Assembly: GCA_046705645.1 (NCBI GenBank)
Contig: JBJKQE010000091.1
Location: 5,135-69,134, forward strand
Direction of reading: 5' to 3'
Length of the DNA stretch: 64,000 nt
Source: FEN-1297 sp046705645
GTDB lineage: Bacteria; Bacteroidota; Ignavibacteria; Ignavibacteriales; Ignavibacteriaceae
In this document: positions 62,136-64,000 of the stretch, one piece after another
Layout of the letters: each line of letters begins with the position of its first letter
How positions within the stretch are numbered: position 1 is the stretch's first letter
Made by a program: the position numbers and the translations under genes
The notes under the pieces: generated by a model
The model's database searches: none
The model's input: the letters and a program-made list of their open reading frames with translations, nothing else
Told to the model about the DNA's origin: nothing

Positions 62136-64000
62136 TTAATCCGGTTTTAAAATTACACCTTTGTTTTTATGTCCGTTCATCTTTATTGTTATCGGTTTAT
62201 CGAATCTTAGGTGCTTGGTAAATTGTTTTACCTCAACAGGTTTTTGTTCTAGAAGCCAATTCCAATCAATATATCCGTCGTGCGAATTTATTGTAAAGTA
62301 TCCGATCATGAATGAAGTTATATTTTGGAAAAAGTGAGAACCCTGTGAAGGAGTTACCGACATTTCCTTAAAACTTGTTTCGATAATTGCTTTAGCTCCG
62401 GATATTTGTTCCCAATTAACCGGAATTCCAAGCCACGGATCAAGAGAACCCCATCTTCCGACTCCGATTAAAAGATACGGACGTCTTTCATTAATCAATT
62501 TATTGTTAAAGTAGCTTACTTCTTTTGCAACCTCCCGGCTTTTTGATCTGTCAAATAAATGATAATCAACCAAAACAATATCATAAATATCATTTATAGC
62601 GCCGTTGCCTAAAACCTGGTTACTCTGGCAAATTAATTTTTTTGAATCAAAATCTTCAATATTTAATTCGTCCAGTTCTCTATGTATTACAAGAGGTCTC
62701 ATTTGAAGCAGACCGAATTCAATGGGCTTATACTTATCAACCGAGATATTGACTGCAAACTCAATTTCAACAGGAGTTCCCATTCCCCATGTACCCATAT
62801 CTAAAAGCAAATCTAAAATTTCCGGCAGCGGAAATATTTTATGTCTTAGAATAGGTCCGAATGTTACAACTCTTAAACCCTGGCGCGATAATCCGTCCGA
62901 AATCGAATCATTATCTTTTGAATAAGTTGCACCTACATATTTCAGCGTTTCATCCTTCTCAGCAATTTTGAGCGGATATAATTGTAGCATCATATCATGT
63001 GTTGTAAAGCCATAGTCAGAATCAGCATCTAACTTTAATGCAAAAAACTCATGTTGACTGGTATTAAGAGTTTCTTCGACTGAATAAAACTGAATTAAAT
63101 CCGTTGGGTATTTGGGGCAGAACCTTACGGTACTTCCTCCATCAACTACCATTTTGCCCAAGCCGATAGCAACAGAGACTATTCCATCATTAGATTTCTG
63201 GGGCGGAAGGGGATAAAAATTATATGATTTTGCAACTCCCGAAACATCCGGATAAAATCTGTTCTCATGTTTTCTTCCGATCATCTTTTGAATTATAACA
63301 GCCATCTTTTCTTCTTCAAGACGGTATGAAGTTATTTTGATATAATCTTTTGTTCCCTGATAAAATGTAGATGCATAAACTCTTTTAATGGTATTTAGTA
63401 GATTATTTAATCTTACCAGAGGATTGGATTGATTATTCGGCAGCATATATGTTTCATATACGCCTGCAAACGGATGGTATTGTGAGTCTTCCAGCAGGCT
63501 TGAAGAACGAACGGCAAGAGGTGAATGAATTATATCCAGAAATGCGGCAAGTTCACCAAGCACTTCTTCGGGAAATCTTTCCGCTTCTATAAATCTTTTG
63601 GTGATTTCTTCATCATCATCGCTGTTGAGTGCAAACTCTCTTAAATTGTTTTCGTCAACAAACTGGTCAAAAACTTCAGTACCTATTACTACTGCAGGCG
63701 GAACGTATATTTGTACATTGTTAAATTGATCTCTTAAATTGTAATTATTTATTAAAGTGTTTACAAAACCAAGGCCTCTTGCTTTTCCGCCAAGCGATCC
63801 GCCACCGATCCTTGCAAAGCTGCTTTCGGCATCAAATGTTTCTTTTTTAAAATCAGATATTAATCCGCGCTGTCTTATATTTCTATAATTGTGAAGCGAA
63901 GTAATCAAATCTTTACGTAGATCATTAACCGAAGCATAATCGGATACTTTTCTTGGCCTTAGTTGATGTGCGAGCCAAAATTCCGTTCTTGCTTTAAGCC
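62136..64000 (-). CDS. PEP/pyruvate-binding domain protein (5' end off window)
   Basis: This is the C-terminal part (at least 620 residues) of a protein with the ATP-grasp domain of PEP synthase/pyruvate phosphate dikinase. The frame is open through the right edge (LKARTEFWLAHQLRPRKVSD); a TTG at 63908 is internal. Visible are the IGGGSLGGKARGLGFVN nucleotide loop, VPPAVVIGTEVFDQFV, LAVRSSSLLEDSQYHPFAG, and late VDYHLF and LIGVGRWGSLDPWLG segments. No PEP-carrying His domain or PEP-binding barrel is seen, so it may transfer phosphate to another partner or act as a regulator. The upstream domain is unseen. Confidence 0.88.
   Translation of the reverse strand, partial: LKARTEFWLAHQLRPRKVSDYASVNDLRKDLITSLHNYRNIRQRGLISDFKKETFDAESSFARIGGGSLGGKARGLGFVNTLINNYNLRDQFNNVQIYVPPAVVIGTEVFDQFVDENNLREFALNSDDDEEITKRFIEAERFPEEVLGELAAFLDIIHSPLAVRSSSLLEDSQYHPFAGVYETYMLPNNQSNPLVRLNNLLNTIKRVYASTFYQGTKDYIKITSYRLEEEKMAVIIQKMIGRKHENRFYPDVSGVAKSYNFYPLPPQKSNDGIVSVAIGLGKMVVDGGSTVRFCPKYPTDLIQFYSVEETLNTSQHEFFALKLDADSDYGFTTHDMMLQLYPLKIAEKDETLKYVGATYSKDNDSISDGLSRQGLRVVTFGPILRHKIFPLPEILDLLLDMGTWGMGTPVEIEFAVNISVDKYKPIEFGLLQMRPLVIHRELDELNIEDFDSKKLICQSNQVLGNGAINDIYDIVLVDYHLFDRSKSREVAKEVSYFNNKLINERRPYLLIGVGRWGSLDPWLGIPVNWEQISGAKAIIETSFKEMSVTPSQGSHFFQNITSFMIGYFTINSHDGYIDWNWLLEQKPVEVKQFTKHLRFDKPITIKMNGHKNKGVILKPD

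Noticed and set aside
1..64000. CRISPR arrays, rRNA, tRNA, prophage genes, integrases or complete insertion sequences
   Set aside because: I looked for regular spaced repeats, conserved RNA motifs and transposase or phage proteins and found none.

Overview
The window is AT-rich DNA, very probably from a Bacteroidota/Ignavibacteriota lineage and most like Ignavibacteria. The evidence is a C-terminal secretion-system sorting tail of the NYPNPFNP type on a secreted protein, TonB-dependent receptors paired with DUF4249 lipoproteins, PEGA/propeller lipoproteins, many lipobox proteins, and start regions that often lack a Shine-Dalgarno motif. No rRNA, tRNA, CRISPR array, prophage or complete insertion sequence was seen. 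Both edges cut genes: a TonB-dependent receptor on the left and a PEP/pyruvate-binding protein on the right.

Layout. 1-8565: a head-to-tail duplication of a unit of about 5.5 kb (surface lipoproteins, TonB receptor, and a divergent glycerophosphodiester phosphodiesterase, GDPD). The second GDPD copy is a broken remnant. 8628-15538: small housekeeping and envelope genes (FxsA, a sorting-tail protein, thioredoxin, TPM protein, a repeat-rich DUF4097 lipoprotein, DUF2279 protein, GNAT). 15619-22657: a respiratory block with two related monohaem cytochromes c, a cytochrome b fused to two cytochrome c domains, its Rieske partner, and a porin-like barrel carrying one haem motif. 23305-27412: M13 peptidase, YbaK-type deacylase, GYD protein and a small secreted protein. 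27485-35357: a multidrug efflux operon (TetR, HlyD adaptor, DHA2 pump, TolC, DHA3 pump, second DHA2 pump) with a promoter/operator candidate. 35545-45768: NAD salvage, secreted hydrolases, a HEAT protein with no normal start codon, BON protein, TauE/DUF1634 pair, saccharopine-dehydrogenase-like protein, a dead SnoaL-like gene and NDH-2. 46365-51382: ClC-CBS transporter, a eukaryote-like sphingolipid desaturase homologue, and an APC permease fused to EIIA and TrkA-C domains. 51474-58204: a nonsense-mutated secreted protein, AEC transporter, aldo/keto reductase, PurU, copper chaperones PCuAC and Sco, a cluster of palindromic elements, and an SGNH lipoprotein. 58228-64000: CPA2 antiporter, a decayed DUF559 gene, glutamate dehydrogenase with a zinc-ribbon partner, and the PEP/pyruvate-binding protein.

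Functionally the window is mostly accessory chromosome: envelope transport, efflux and respiration. It shows clear gene decay (four pseudogenes that can be read codon by codon), a recent segmental duplication, and a MITE-like inverted-repeat element at 57221-57404. I did not find a clearly new multi-gene defence or biosynthetic system. The most notable items are the duplicated receptor/GDPD unit, the cytochrome b-c-c fusion, the DES-type desaturase, and the palindrome nest upstream of the SGNH gene.
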